A program made the translations under genes and the position numbers. Below the pieces are notes generated by a model. That model did not search any database and had not been told where the DNA came from. It saw only the letters and a list, made by a program, of their open reading frames with translations. A DNA stretch of 64,000 bases from Achromobacter denitrificans NBRC 15125 (lineage in GTDB: Bacteria > Pseudomonadota > Gammaproteobacteria > Burkholderiales > Burkholderiaceae_B): positions 104,081 through 168,080 of the forward strand of contig NZ_BCTQ01000011.1 of assembly GCF_001571365.1 (NCBI RefSeq). The letters are read 5' to 3'. Every line of letters starts with the position of its first letter. Position 1 is the first letter of the stretch. Positions 1-8,459 of the stretch are shown piece by piece.

Positions 1-43
1 CCATCGGCGCCGGCCATCGATCGGCGGCGCGGACCTTCGCCGA

Positions 44-2377
44 TCACGCGCGTTCGCTGATCGCCGGCGGCTCATGGGCGCGGATCGGATGCGCCGGCCC
101 GGTATAGCGCTCCACCTGCACTGCCGTCAGCTGGCCGGAGCAGCCCTGCGCCAGGGACGAGGTGCCGACGTCGCGGGTCAGCACGTTCGGATTGCCATGC
201 ACACACAGCGGGCGCTGCGCGTCGGCGTCCTGCGGGTCGTACCAGGCGCCGGTGGGCAGCTGCACCACGCCGGGCCGGATGTCCTCCGTGAGGCGCGCCG
301 CCGCGAGGCAGGCGCCGCGCGCATTGAACAGGCGCACCACGTCGCCCTCGGCGATGCCGCGTTCGGCCGCGTCGCGCGGATGCAGCGAGCAGACTTCCCT
401 GCCCTCGCGCTTCTGCGACATGCTGTGCGCGCCGAAATCCAATTGGCTGTGCAGCCGGCTGGCGGGCTGGTTGGCGACCAGGAACAGGGGATGCGCCGGC
501 GTGGGCGCGTCTTCGGGCGCCAGCCAGGCGGGATGGCCGGGGCAATCCGCGTAGCCGAACCCGGCCACCACGGGCGAGCTGATCTGCACCTTGCCGCTGG
601 GCGTAGGCAAGGGCTTGCCCGCGGGATCGTTGCGGAACGCCCGCAGGATGCCGCCGTCGTCGTCCTGTTGCGGCAGGATCAGTTCGCCGCGCTCCCAGAA
701 CCCGTCGAAGTCCGGCGCGTCCAGGCCCCGTTCCCGCAGCGCCGCCTGGGTCTTGGCGTACAGGTGTCGCAGCCACTCACGGCTGCTGCGGCCCTCGGTG
801 AAGGCCTCGCGCGTGCCGAGCCGCGCCGACAGGTCGGCGAAGATGTCGTAGTCGTCCCGGGCCAGCCCGTTGGGCTCGGCCAGGCGGTGCATGGCCACCA
901 TCAGGGGATCGGTGGGCGCGCCGCCGATGTCGTCGCGCTCCAGCGTCATGGTGCATGGCAGCACGATATCCGCGTGGCGCGCGGTGGCCGTCCAGCCGAT
1001 CTCGTGCACCACGAACGTGTCCAGGGTCGCGAAGGCGCGCTTGAGCCGCGCCAGGTCCTGGTGATGGTGGAAGGGATTGCCGCCCGCCCAGTACGCCAGG
1101 CGGATGTGCGGATACGGCATGCGCTTGCCGTTGTAGTCGAAGGGCTCGCCCGGATGCAGCAGCATGTCGGCGATGCGCGCCACCGGGATGAATGCCTTCA
1201 CGCCGTTCACGCCCTGCGGCAGCGAGGCCACCGGCACGGCGTTGCTGCGCTTGCCGTAGTGCGCCAGCGTGCCGAGCGCGTAGGCGTACCCGCCGCCGGG
1301 CAGGCCCAACTGGCCCAGCGCGGCGGCCAGCACCGCGCCCATCCAGACCGGCTGCTCGCCGTGCTCGGCGCGTTGCAGCGAATGCGCCACGCAGACCAGC
1401 ACGCGCTTGCCGGCCAGGCCGCGGGCGATGCCCGCGATCCGTTCCGCCGGCACGCCGCACAGGGGCGCGGCCCAGGCCGGCGTCTTGGGCTGGCCGTCCT
1501 GGCGGCCCAGCAGGTAGTCCTCGAAGACGTCCCAGCCCTCGCAGAACGTGCGCAGGAAGGCCTGATCGTGCAGGCCGTTGGCCACCAGCTCGTGCGTGAG
1601 CGCCAGCATCAACGCCACGTCGGTGCCGGGCACGGCCTGCACCCATTCGGCCCGGGCGTCGGCCGGAAAGTCCGAGGCCAGCGGGCTGATGTTGATGAAG
1701 CGGCAGCCGCGCGCCGCGGCCTGGCGCATCGATTCCCGCTCGATGTGGCGGCTGATGCCGCCGCTGGCCACGCGCGAATTCTTCAGCGCCATGCCGCCGA
1801 ACGCCAGCACCACGTCGGTGTGCTCGACGATCTGCTCCCAGGTCACGTTGCGGCGCGCCACGTCGTCCATGCTGCCCAGGATGTGCGGCAGGATCACGGC
1901 CGACGCGCCCGCGCTGTAGCTGTTGACCGAGCGCACATAGCCGCCCAGCGCGGTATTCAGGAAGCGGTGCACCTGGCTTTGCGCGTGATGGAAGCGCCCC
2001 GCGCTGGACCAGCCGTAGGAACCGCCGAACACCGCCTCGGGCCCGTGCCGGTCGCGGACGCGGGCGAGTTCCCGCGCCAGGAGATCCAGCACTTCGTCCC
2101 ACTCCATGCGCACGTAGCCGTCGCGCCCCCGGCTCGCGTCCGGCCCCGGGCCGCGTTCGAGCCAGCCCCGCCGCACCATGGGCGCGGTCACGCGGACCGG
2201 ATGGTCCAGCGCGTTGGTGAAGTTGTCGATCAGCGGATTGGGATCCGGATCGCCGGGATGCGGCCGGACGTCGAGGACGCCGTCCTTCCAGGCGGCGGAG
2301 AATACGCCCCAGTGGGCGCTGTGGGGCTTGCGGCCGGTATCCGGCCGCGGCGTCGTGCGGGGGGTGTCGCGGTTCAT
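44..2377 (-). CDS. Molybdopterin oxidoreductase, BisC/TorA type
   Basis: A 777-residue member of the DMSO reductase family, closest in architecture to biotin sulfoxide reductase and TMAO reductase. These enzymes use a bis-MGD molybdenum cofactor to reduce S- or N-oxides. The N-terminal block GSYGWSSAGRFHHAQ (about residues 119-133) and NSYSAGASAVILPHILG (152-168) are typical; Ser155 sits where the Mo-ligating serine of this subgroup lies. No N-terminal CxxC cluster for an FeS centre and no twin-arginine signal are seen, so a cytoplasmic BisC-like enzyme is more likely than periplasmic TorA. It is the last gene of the leftward operon and starts 4 bp after the sulfurtransferase stop. The substrate is not determined; an S-oxide fits the sulfurtransferase neighbour. 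Confidence 0.85.
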   Translation of the reverse strand: MNRDTPRTTPRPDTGRKPHSAHWGVFSAAWKDGVLDVRPHPGDPDPNPLIDNFTNALDHPVRVTAPMVRRGWLERGPGPDASRGRDGYVRMEWDEVLDLLARELARVRDRHGPEAVFGGSYGWSSAGRFHHAQSQVHRFLNTALGGYVRSVNSYSAGASAVILPHILGSMDDVARRNVTWEQIVEHTDVVLAFGGMALKNSRVASGGISRHIERESMRQAAARGCRFINISPLASDFPADARAEWVQAVPGTDVALMLALTHELVANGLHDQAFLRTFCEGWDVFEDYLLGRQDGQPKTPAWAAPLCGVPAERIAGIARGLAGKRVLVCVAHSLQRAEHGEQPVWMGAVLAAALGQLGLPGGGYAYALGTLAHYGKRSNAVPVASLPQGVNGVKAFIPVARIADMLLHPGEPFDYNGKRMPYPHIRLAYWAGGNPFHHHQDLARLKRAFATLDTFVVHEIGWTATARHADIVLPCTMTLERDDIGGAPTDPLMVAMHRLAEPNGLARDDYDIFADLSARLGTREAFTEGRSSREWLRHLYAKTQAALRERGLDAPDFDGFWERGELILPQQDDDGGILRAFRNDPAGKPLPTPSGKVQISSPVVAGFGYADCPGHPAWLAPEDAPTPAHPLFLVANQPASRLHSQLDFGAHSMSQKREGREVCSLHPRDAAERGIAEGDVVRLFNARGACLAAARLTEDIRPGVVQLPTGAWYDPQDADAQRPLCVHGNPNVLTRDVGTSSLAQGCSGQLTAVQVERYTGPAHPIRAHEPPAISERA

Positions 2378-2381
2378 GTTT

Positions 2382-3245
2382 CTAGGCGTCGGGGCCGGTG
2401 GCGACGGGCGCGTCCGGCTGGGCGCTCCATTCGCTCCACGAGCCGGGGTACAGGGCCGCGCCGGTCAGGCCGGCGATTTCCATGGCGAGCAGATTGTGGC
2501 ACGCGGTGACGCCGGAGCCGCACTGGTTCACCACGGCCTCGGGCGATCGGCCGCCCATGCGGTCCAGGAAAGCCTGGCGCAAGGCGTCGGGCGGCAGGAA
2601 GCGCCCCTCGGCATCGAGATTGTCGCGGAAGAACCGGTTGCGGGCGCCGGGGATATGGCCGCCCACTTTGTCCAGCGTTTCGTTCTCGCCGCGATAGCGG
2701 TCGGGCGCGCGGGCGTCCAGCACCACGCGGTCGCCGGTCGCCAGCGCCTCGCGCATCTGCGCGTAGCTCAGCGTGCGCGGGCGGCCTGCGCGCGCCGACA
2801 GCCCGCCCGGCGCACGGGCCGCGGGCGGTTGCGTCGACAGCGGCTGGCCGGCGGCCTTCCACGCGCCGATGCCGCCGTCCAGCACGGCCACGGCGTCGTG
2901 GCCGATCCAGCGCAGCAGCCACCACAAGCGCGCGGCATACATGCCGCCGGCGTTGTCGTAGGCGACGATTTGCGTGTCCGCATCGGCGCCCAGCGCCGCC
3001 AGCGCGGCGGCCAGGGCCTCACGGTCCGGCAGCGGGTGGCGTCCGTTGGCGCCGGTCTTGGCTCCGCTCAACGTGTCGTCCAGGTGCACGTAGGCCGCGC
3101 CGGGGAGATGGCCGGCTTCGTACTGGCGGCGCCCGGCGCCGGGATCGGTAAGGTCGAAACCGCAATCCAGGACCAGGATGCCCTCGCTTCCCGGGCCGGC
3201 CAGCGCGCGGGCCAGGGTCTGCGCGTCGATCAGGGTGGTGTACAT
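2382..3245 (-). CDS. sseA: Sulfurtransferase, 3-mercaptopyruvate type (two rhodanese domains)
   Basis: A 287-residue tandem rhodanese protein. The inactive N-terminal domain runs roughly over residues 5-135. The catalytic C-terminal domain carries the loop CGSGVTA with the persulfide cysteine at about residue 242. A CG(S/T)GVTA loop is the mercaptopyruvate sulfurtransferase signature, whereas thiosulfate sulfurtransferases have CRKGVTA. It moves sulfane sulfur from a donor to thiols or cyanide. The frame is open further upstream, but the start MYTTLIDAQ aligns with the family; the upstream in-frame residues are Arg-rich and overlap the preceding gene region. It lies between the AhpD-like gene and the molybdoenzyme with very short gaps. 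Confidence 0.88.
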   Translation of the reverse strand: MYTTLIDAQTLARALAGPGSEGILVLDCGFDLTDPGAGRRQYEAGHLPGAAYVHLDDTLSGAKTGANGRHPLPDREALAAALAALGADADTQIVAYDNAGGMYAARLWWLLRWIGHDAVAVLDGGIGAWKAAGQPLSTQPPAARAPGGLSARAGRPRTLSYAQMREALATGDRVVLDARAPDRYRGENETLDKVGGHIPGARNRFFRDNLDAEGRFLPPDALRQAFLDRMGGRSPEAVVNQCGSGVTACHNLLAMEIAGLTGAALYPGSWSEWSAQPDAPVATGPDA

Positions 3246-3258
3246 GCCGCCGCTCCCT

Positions 3259-3600
3259 TCAGGCCTGGCCGGCCGACAGCGCGTCCATCGCGCGCAGCGA
3301 ATAGACGTAGGCCGCGCCCGCATTCAGCGCGATGGCGGTGGCCAGCGCCTCGCTCAGCTCGGCTTCGGTCACGCCGGCCTTGCGGGCCGCGTCGGCATGC
3401 GCCGCGATGCAGCCGTCGCAGCGCGTGGTGACGGCGACCGCCAGCGCGATCAGCTCGCGCGTCTTGGCGTCCAGGGTGCCGGTGGCGCCCTGCGCCTGGT
3501 TCAGCGCGCGAAACGCCGTCAGCAATTGGGGGTTGTGCTTGCCCAGTTGCTCGCCCGCCTTGCGGTTGTTGGCGAGGGTCTCGGTCCAGTTCTGCAGCAT
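3259..3600 (-). CDS. Carboxymuconolactone decarboxylase / AhpD-like protein
   Basis: A small all-helical protein of 113 residues matching the CMD/AhpD family. It has the redox pair C61-x-x-C64 followed by H68 (TRCDGCIAAHAD), the arrangement of AhpD-type alkylhydroperoxidases rather than true decarboxylases. It probably acts as a thiol-dependent peroxidase or disulfide reductant in the cytoplasm. The start at 3600 has a GGAG ribosome site about 7 bases upstream; an open extension to 3708 has none and would overlap the Bug gene. It is a mid-operon gene. Its partner protein and physiological oxidant are unknown. Confidence 0.85.
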   Translation of the reverse strand: MLQNWTETLANNRKAGEQLGKHNPQLLTAFRALNQAQGATGTLDAKTRELIALAVAVTTRCDGCIAAHADAARKAGVTEAELSEALATAIALNAGAAYVYSLRAMDALSAGQA

Positions 3601-3640
3601 GGATGAATCTCCGGGAATGTAGGGAAAAATGAGGGGCCTG

Positions 3641-4645
3641 CTATTGGCCGATCTGCTTGAGCAGGTCGGGCGTGGCGGCTTTGCGGTAGTTGGCGATGTC
3701 CTCGACAATGTACTGCCGGAACTGGTCCAGGGGCAGGTCGCGCTCCATCGCCGCGTCCTTGCGGATGGTGTTCTGCACGGTGGGATCCTTCAGCGCGCGC
3801 GACAGGTTGTCGGACAGCACCTTGAGCACGTCCGGCGGCGTGCCGGCCGGCGCGGCCAGGCCGTACCACTGCGTCATGGTCATGTCGATGCCCAGCTCCT
3901 TGAAGGTGGGCACGTCGGGCAGCACCGGGCTGCGCTGGCCGCCGGTCAGCGCGAGCACGCGCAGCTGGCCCTGCTGCACCTGCGGCACCAGCGGCGAGGC
4001 CGTGGCGAAGAACATGTCCACCTGTCCGCCTATCATGTCCGTGATGGCCGGACCGGACCCCTTGTAGGGCACGTGCAGCAGCTTCAGGTGCCCCAGTTCC
4101 TTGATGGTTTCCATGCCGATGTGGGCGGCGGCGCCGGTGCCGGTGGACGCGAAGGTCAGTTCCTTCTCGCGCGACGCCTTGATCACTTCCTGCGCGGTCT
4201 TGAAGCGTGATTGCGTCGCCACGAAAAGCCCATGCGGCGCTTCCAGGATCAGGCCCACCGGCGCGAAATCGTCAGGCACCTTGTACGGCAGGGTCTGGGG
4301 CTTGAGCGCCGGCGACACCGCCAGGTTGCCGCTCATGGCGAGCAGCACGGTGTAGCCGTCGGGCGCGGCCTTGGCCACCTGGCTGGCGGCGATGTTGCCG
4401 CCCGCCCCCGGCCGGTTCTCGACGATGACGGTCTGGCCGATGGTCTTGCCCATGGCCGTCGCGATCAGCCGCCCGTACAGGTCGCCCCCGCCGCCCGGCG
4501 GGAAACCCACGACCAGCGTGATGGGGCGCTCGGGATAGGCGGCGTTGGCGCCGGCGCCGGCCAGCGCGCCCGCGGCCAGCGCCAGGGCTACCGCCGAGCG
4601 CAGCACGCGGCGCCTGCCCGGCGGGTTCGAGGAAGAAATTCGCAT
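3641..4645 (-). CDS. Bug-type tripartite tricarboxylate transporter receptor
   Basis: A periplasmic solute receptor of the Bug/TctC family, 334 residues. An Arg-rich N-terminus precedes a hydrophobic stretch and a signal-peptidase site near GANA/AYPERP. Family motifs are visible: YPERPITLVVGFPPGGGGD after the signal, VENRPGAGGNIAA, and HVPYKGSGPAITDMIGGQVD. Such receptors bind small carboxylates or related anions; no TctA/TctB membrane partners are in the window. The start at 4645 was chosen for its AGGAGA ribosome site and signal peptide; the frame is open further upstream but overlaps the lyase gene. Its place in the operon suggests that it captures the pathway substrate. Confidence 0.92.
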   Translation of the reverse strand: MRISSSNPPGRRRVLRSAVALALAAGALAGAGANAAYPERPITLVVGFPPGGGGDLYGRLIATAMGKTIGQTVIVENRPGAGGNIAASQVAKAAPDGYTVLLAMSGNLAVSPALKPQTLPYKVPDDFAPVGLILEAPHGLFVATQSRFKTAQEVIKASREKELTFASTGTGAAAHIGMETIKELGHLKLLHVPYKGSGPAITDMIGGQVDMFFATASPLVPQVQQGQLRVLALTGGQRSPVLPDVPTFKELGIDMTMTQWYGLAAPAGTPPDVLKVLSDNLSRALKDPTVQNTIRKDAAMERDLPLDQFRQYIVEDIANYRKAATPDLLKQIGQ

Positions 4646-4686
4646 GGTGTTTGTCTCCTGTCGTTTTTCGTATGCCCGCGGCCGCC

Positions 4687-6051
4687 TCAGGCGCCCAGCC
4701 AGGCGGCTTGATGCGTATCCACCACCCGGTCCACCGAGGCGGCGCACTGTCCCAGATAGCCCGCCGGATCGGTCAGGCGCTGGATCTCCTCTTCACCCAG
4801 CAGGCTGGCCAGCTCCTGGTGCTGGCGCAGCGCGTGGGCGAAATCGAGCTTGTTGGTGATGCCGTGCATGGACGCTTCATAGATCCATTCATGCGCGGTC
4901 TGCTTGCCCACGCGCTCCGACAATTCCAGCATCACGTGTTCGGACAGCAGGTAGCCGCGCATGCGGTCCAGGTTCAGCGCCATGGCCTCCGCGTCCACCC
5001 GCAGGCCGGCCAGCAGGTTCTTGGCCTGGAACAGCATGGCGCCGGCGATCAGGCAGCATTCGGGCAGCGCCTTCCATTCGATCTTCCAGGCGATGCCGTC
5101 GCGCTCCCCTTCCTGCACCATGCCTTCGAGCATCAAGGCCGCGCTGGCGCGCAGCGGCCGGCACAGGCCCGCCAGGTTCTCGGCCGAGGTCGGGTTGCGC
5201 TTGTGCGGCATCGTCGACGAGCCCAGCTTGCCGGCGGAGAAGGCTTCTTCCACTTCCGCGAATTCGTTGCGCTGCATATTGAAAAGCTCGTTGCCGATCT
5301 TCGACAAGGTGGCGCCCAGCATCGCCAGGAGCAGCGCGTATTCCGTATAGCGGTCGCGCGCCGGCGCCCAGCTGATGTCCGGCGCCCCCAGGCCCAGCTT
5401 GGCCAGCGTGCGGCGCTCGACCTCCGCCGCCTGCTCGCCCAGCGAAGCCTGGCTGCCGACCGCGCCCACCACCATGCCGACCAGCACGCGCGGCTCGCAT
5501 TCCCGCAGCCGGTCGTGATGGCGCGACAGCTCGTCCAGCCACACGGCGCACTTGTGGCCGAAGGTAATGGGCAAGGCCTGCACGCCATGGGTGCGGCCCG
5601 CCATGGGCGTGTCCCGATGGGCCCGGGCCAGCCGCGCCAGCTCCTGGCCCACGGCCGTCACGTCGCGCATGATCACGGCATGCACTTCCTTGAGTTGCAG
5701 CGCGACCCCGGTGTCGACCACGTCCTGGGTGGTGGCGCCGTAATGCAGCCACTCGCCGTGGTCGCCGCCGCAGCGCGCCTGCAACTGCTTGAGCGCCGGC
5801 ACCAGGGAGTGCTTGATGCGGCGGATCTCGGCCGACATCTGGGCGATGTCGATGTTGTCGGCCTTGGCCTGGGCGCGGATCTCGCGGGCGGCCTCGGCCG
5901 GGATGATGCCGAGCTCGGCCTGGGCCTCGGCCAGGGCCGCCTCGAAATCCAGCCACTTCTGGATGCGGTTCTCCTCGGAGAAGATGGCGCGCACTTCATC
6001 GGTGCTCCAGAGGTGCTGGAGCGATTGCATATCGAAAACGGAAACGGACAT
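4687..6051 (-). CDS. Fumarase/aspartase-superfamily lyase (adenylosuccinate lyase / PcaB-like)
   Basis: A 454-residue lyase of the adenylosuccinate lyase / 3-carboxymuconate cycloisomerase branch. The superfamily blocks are intact: HYGATTQDVVDT (103-114), GRTHGVQALPITFG (152-165), and the signature GSSTMPHKRNP (277-287), which carries the catalytic serine loop. Members cleave C-N, C-O or C-C bonds with release of fumarate or an analogue. Because it sits with a Bug receptor, an FAD-linked oxidase and an MmgE/PrpD gene rather than purine genes, a catabolic C-N lyase acting on an imino- or aminodicarboxylate is a reasonable inference. A protocatechuate-branch role is less likely, since no pca genes are nearby. 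Confidence 0.88.
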   Translation of the reverse strand: MSVSVFDMQSLQHLWSTDEVRAIFSEENRIQKWLDFEAALAEAQAELGIIPAEAAREIRAQAKADNIDIAQMSAEIRRIKHSLVPALKQLQARCGGDHGEWLHYGATTQDVVDTGVALQLKEVHAVIMRDVTAVGQELARLARAHRDTPMAGRTHGVQALPITFGHKCAVWLDELSRHHDRLRECEPRVLVGMVVGAVGSQASLGEQAAEVERRTLAKLGLGAPDISWAPARDRYTEYALLLAMLGATLSKIGNELFNMQRNEFAEVEEAFSAGKLGSSTMPHKRNPTSAENLAGLCRPLRASAALMLEGMVQEGERDGIAWKIEWKALPECCLIAGAMLFQAKNLLAGLRVDAEAMALNLDRMRGYLLSEHVMLELSERVGKQTAHEWIYEASMHGITNKLDFAHALRQHQELASLLGEEEIQRLTDPAGYLGQCAASVDRVVDTHQAAWLGA

Positions 6052-6070
6052 GACGCGGGATCCTGGATGA

Positions 6071-7516
6071 TTAGGAAGGCTGGTGGGCGGGACGCGGCAA
6101 CAGGCGGCCCGGGTTGAAGGTGCCGCGCGGATCCAGCGCATGCTTGATGCGCTGCATGAGGTCCACGGAAACGGCGGGTTTGAACTGCAGGAAGGCTTGC
6201 TGCTTGAGCCGGCCGATGCCGTGCTCGGCGGAAATCGATCCGCCCAGGCGGGCGGCCACGCCGTGCACCACTTCATGCACCGCGTCCTCGCGCGCCCGGA
6301 ACGCGGCGTCGTCCATGCCGGCGGGCTTGCTCTGGTTGTAATGAAGGTTGCCGTCGCCCACGTGCCCGAAGCACACGATCCGGATGCCGGGCATCAGGGT
6401 CTCCAGTTCCGCGCCGGCGGCGGCGATGAATTCGGGGATGCGCGATACCGCGACCGAGATGTCGTGCTTGATGGACGGGCCGTCCAGCCGCTGGGCCTCC
6501 GGCACGTGCTCGCGCAGCGCCCACAGCTCGTGCGCCTGGCGGCCGGAAGCGGCGATCACCGCGTCGGTCACGGCGCCCGCCTCCATGGCGGCTTCGAGCA
6601 CCGCGTGCACCGCCGGCTCCGGATCCAGGTGCGCCGAGGTTTCGGACACGTCGAACAGCACCGACCATGGCGTGTCGATGGCGAGCGGATTGCGCATGCC
6701 GTCCAGCGGATGCGCCAGCACCTGGGCCAGCGTCTGGCGGCCGATGAGTTCGAAGGCCGTGACGCGCTCGCCCACGGCCCCGGTCAGGCGCCCCAGCAGG
6801 TCCACCGCCGCTTGCGCGGTGGGCACGGCGACCCAGGCGGTCACCACCTTGGCCGGGCGCGCGTACAGCTTGAACGAGGCGGCGGTCACCACGCCCAGCG
6901 TCCCTTCCCCGCCGATGAACAGCTGCTTCAGGTCATAGCCGGTATTGTCCTTGCGCAGCGTGCCCAGCAGGTCCAGCACGCGGCCGTCGGCCAGCACCAC
7001 TTCCAGCCCGAGCGTCAGGTCGCGCGTGTTCCCGTAGCGCAGCACCTGCTCGCCCCCGGCATTGGTGGACACCACGCCGCCCACCGTCGCGCTGCCTTCC
7101 GAGGCCAGCGACAGCGCGAACAGCCGGCCCGCGTCGGCCGCCGCCTGCTGCGCCGCGAGCACCGTGCAGCCGGCTTCCAGCGTGATGCTGTTGTCCAGCG
7201 GGTCCACGCGCCGCACCGCCGTCATGCGGTCCAGGCTGAGCACCAGTTCGCGGCCCGAGGCATCGGGCGTGGACCCGCCGACCAGGCCGGTATTCCCGCC
7301 CTGCGGCACCACCGCCACGCCGTGGCTGGCGCACAGCGCCACCACCTGCGACACCTGGCCGGTATTGGCGGGGCGCGCCACCGCCCGCGCCGCGCCGGGG
7401 AAGTTGCGGCGCCAGTCGGCCGCGTACCGGGCGGTGTCGGCCGGCCCGGTCAGGACGTGGTCCCCGCCCACGATGGCGGCCAGCGCCGCCAGAAATGCAT
7501 CGATCTGATTGGGCAT
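6071..7516 (-). CDS. FAD-linked oxidase, D-2-hydroxyacid dehydrogenase (GlcD/Dld2) family
   Basis: A 481-residue two-domain flavoprotein. The N-terminal FAD_binding_4 domain has VVPQGGNTGLVGGSTP near residues 70-85 and GEGTLGVVT near 205. The C-terminal FAD-oxidase domain has the GHVGDGNLHYN block and the closing SAEHGIGRLK motif. The family oxidises D-lactate, D-2-hydroxyglutarate, glycolate and similar acids to 2-oxo acids. The start MPNQ at 7516 fits the domain border, although no good ribosome site precedes it; an in-frame ATG at 7615 is the only alternative and would put the operator inside the gene. It is the first gene of the leftward operon and lies next to the IclR-type operator. Confidence 0.88.
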   Translation of the reverse strand: MPNQIDAFLAALAAIVGGDHVLTGPADTARYAADWRRNFPGAARAVARPANTGQVSQVVALCASHGVAVVPQGGNTGLVGGSTPDASGRELVLSLDRMTAVRRVDPLDNSITLEAGCTVLAAQQAAADAGRLFALSLASEGSATVGGVVSTNAGGEQVLRYGNTRDLTLGLEVVLADGRVLDLLGTLRKDNTGYDLKQLFIGGEGTLGVVTAASFKLYARPAKVVTAWVAVPTAQAAVDLLGRLTGAVGERVTAFELIGRQTLAQVLAHPLDGMRNPLAIDTPWSVLFDVSETSAHLDPEPAVHAVLEAAMEAGAVTDAVIAASGRQAHELWALREHVPEAQRLDGPSIKHDISVAVSRIPEFIAAAGAELETLMPGIRIVCFGHVGDGNLHYNQSKPAGMDDAAFRAREDAVHEVVHGVAARLGGSISAEHGIGRLKQQAFLQFKPAVSVDLMQRIKHALDPRGTFNPGRLLPRPAHQPS

Positions 7517-7533
7517 AATGCGGTGGATCGCAA

Positions 7534-7553
7534 GCCCGGGCGCAAACCCGGGC
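7534..7553 (-). other. Stem-loop in the leader of the FAD-oxidase operon
   Basis: A perfect 7-bp inverted repeat (GCCCGGG and CCCGGGC with a 6-base loop) lies between the AGGAG-like sequence at about 7567-7571 and the probable ATG at 7516. It is too far upstream to be a terminator for this gene and has no U-tract. Its role is unknown. Confidence 0.35.
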
Positions 7554-7614
7554 CCTGCAACGCTGTCTCCTGGTGAATGAACGCGGCGGTCCCTGGTCCG
7601 GTAGCCGTTTTTCA

Positions 7615-7649
7615 TTTCATTGATTAAAATGTGTTTTATTGATCGAAAC
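7615..7649. promoter_or_regulatory. IclR-type operator, copy 1
   Basis: An AT-rich 35-bp island lies between the divergent FAD-oxidase operon and the IclR gene. It begins TTTCATT and ends GAAAC, with imperfect dyad symmetry (TTTC...TAAAA against TTTTA...GAAA). By direct comparison it matches the element at 9857-9891 at 27 of 35 positions. Position and symmetry suit an operator of the adjacent IclR protein; binding is inferred. Confidence 0.7.
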
Positions 7650-7670
7650 TATAAGGAAGCATAGGAAACC

Positions 7671-8399
7671 GTGTCAAGCGAGAATTCCCCTAAGCCGCCC
7701 GCCGGCGTGCTCGAACGCGGCATCTCCATCCTGGAGTGTTTCGGCGAAGACAGCCTGCGCCTGTCGCTGCGCGACCTGGCCGACCGCACCGGCCTGGACA
7801 AAGCCACCCTGCTGCGCCTGCTGGGCGTCTTCATCAAGGCGCGGATGATCCATCGCTACGACAGCAGCACCTACGCGCTGGGACCGGCGCTGCTGCACAT
7901 GGGCATGCTGTACCGCGACACCTTCGACCTCGGTTCGCGCCTGCAGCCGGTGCTGCGCAACGTCATGGAGCAGACCGGAGAAACCGTGGCGCTGTACGTG
8001 CGCAGCGGCGACGACCGCATCTGCCTGTATCGCGAGAACACGTCCAAGGAAGTGCGTCACCACGTGGAAGTGGGCAAGCGCATCAGCCTGAAGGACGGCG
8101 GTTCGTCGGCGCACGTGCTGCGCGCCTTCACCGGCGGCGCCACGCCGCTGGCGGGCGACATCCACGAGAAGGGCTATGCCATGACCCGCTCCGAACGCGT
8201 GGCCGAGATGGCCTCCGTGGCCGTGCCGGTCTTCGACGGCGACGACACCTTCGTCGGCGCGCTGGTGGTGCTGGGGCTGGCCTCGCGCCACAACGAGGCC
8301 GCGCAGCGCAAGGCGGTCGACATCGCCCGCCACGAACTGGCCCAGCAGGGGTTCCGCACGGCGCCGCCCGCGGCCTGGACGCCGAAAGCCGCAAGCTGA
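7671..8399 (+). CDS. IclR-family transcriptional regulator
   Basis: A 242-residue IclR-type regulator. The N-terminal winged helix-turn-helix spans about residues 10-65 (RGISILECF through LSLRDLADRTGLDKATLLRLLGVF). A linker helix and an effector-binding domain follow, with the usual features VRSGDDRICLYRENT and VGKRISLKDGGSSAHVLRAF. A GTG start preceded by AGGAAA gives the expected N-terminus. It is divergent from the FAD-oxidase/lyase operon and convergent with the MmgE/PrpD gene. The duplicated operator upstream of both suggests that it controls both; the ligand is probably the pathway substrate or an intermediate. Confidence 0.92.
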   Translation: MSSENSPKPPAGVLERGISILECFGEDSLRLSLRDLADRTGLDKATLLRLLGVFIKARMIHRYDSSTYALGPALLHMGMLYRDTFDLGSRLQPVLRNVMEQTGETVALYVRSGDDRICLYRENTSKEVRHHVEVGKRISLKDGGSSAHVLRAFTGGATPLAGDIHEKGYAMTRSERVAEMASVAVPVFDGDDTFVGALVVLGLASRHNEAAQRKAVDIARHELAQQGFRTAPPAAWTPKAAS

Positions 8400-8459
8400 T
8401 AGCGGCTGCCTGAAGGCCGGTCGCCCAAGCGCGGCCGGCCCGCTACCGGCTTCCCCCGC

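Noticed and set aside
74..2509. Long open frame of 811 codons antisense to the molybdoenzyme gene
   Set aside because: It is a mirror of a GC-rich gene: composition is Arg/Ala/Gly/His-rich with no domain, and the opposite strand has a full molybdoenzyme with conserved motifs.
8400..8459. GGCCGG / CCGGCC repeat between the IclR and MmgE/PrpD genes
   Set aside because: The arms are short and there is no T-run, so a terminator cannot be supported.
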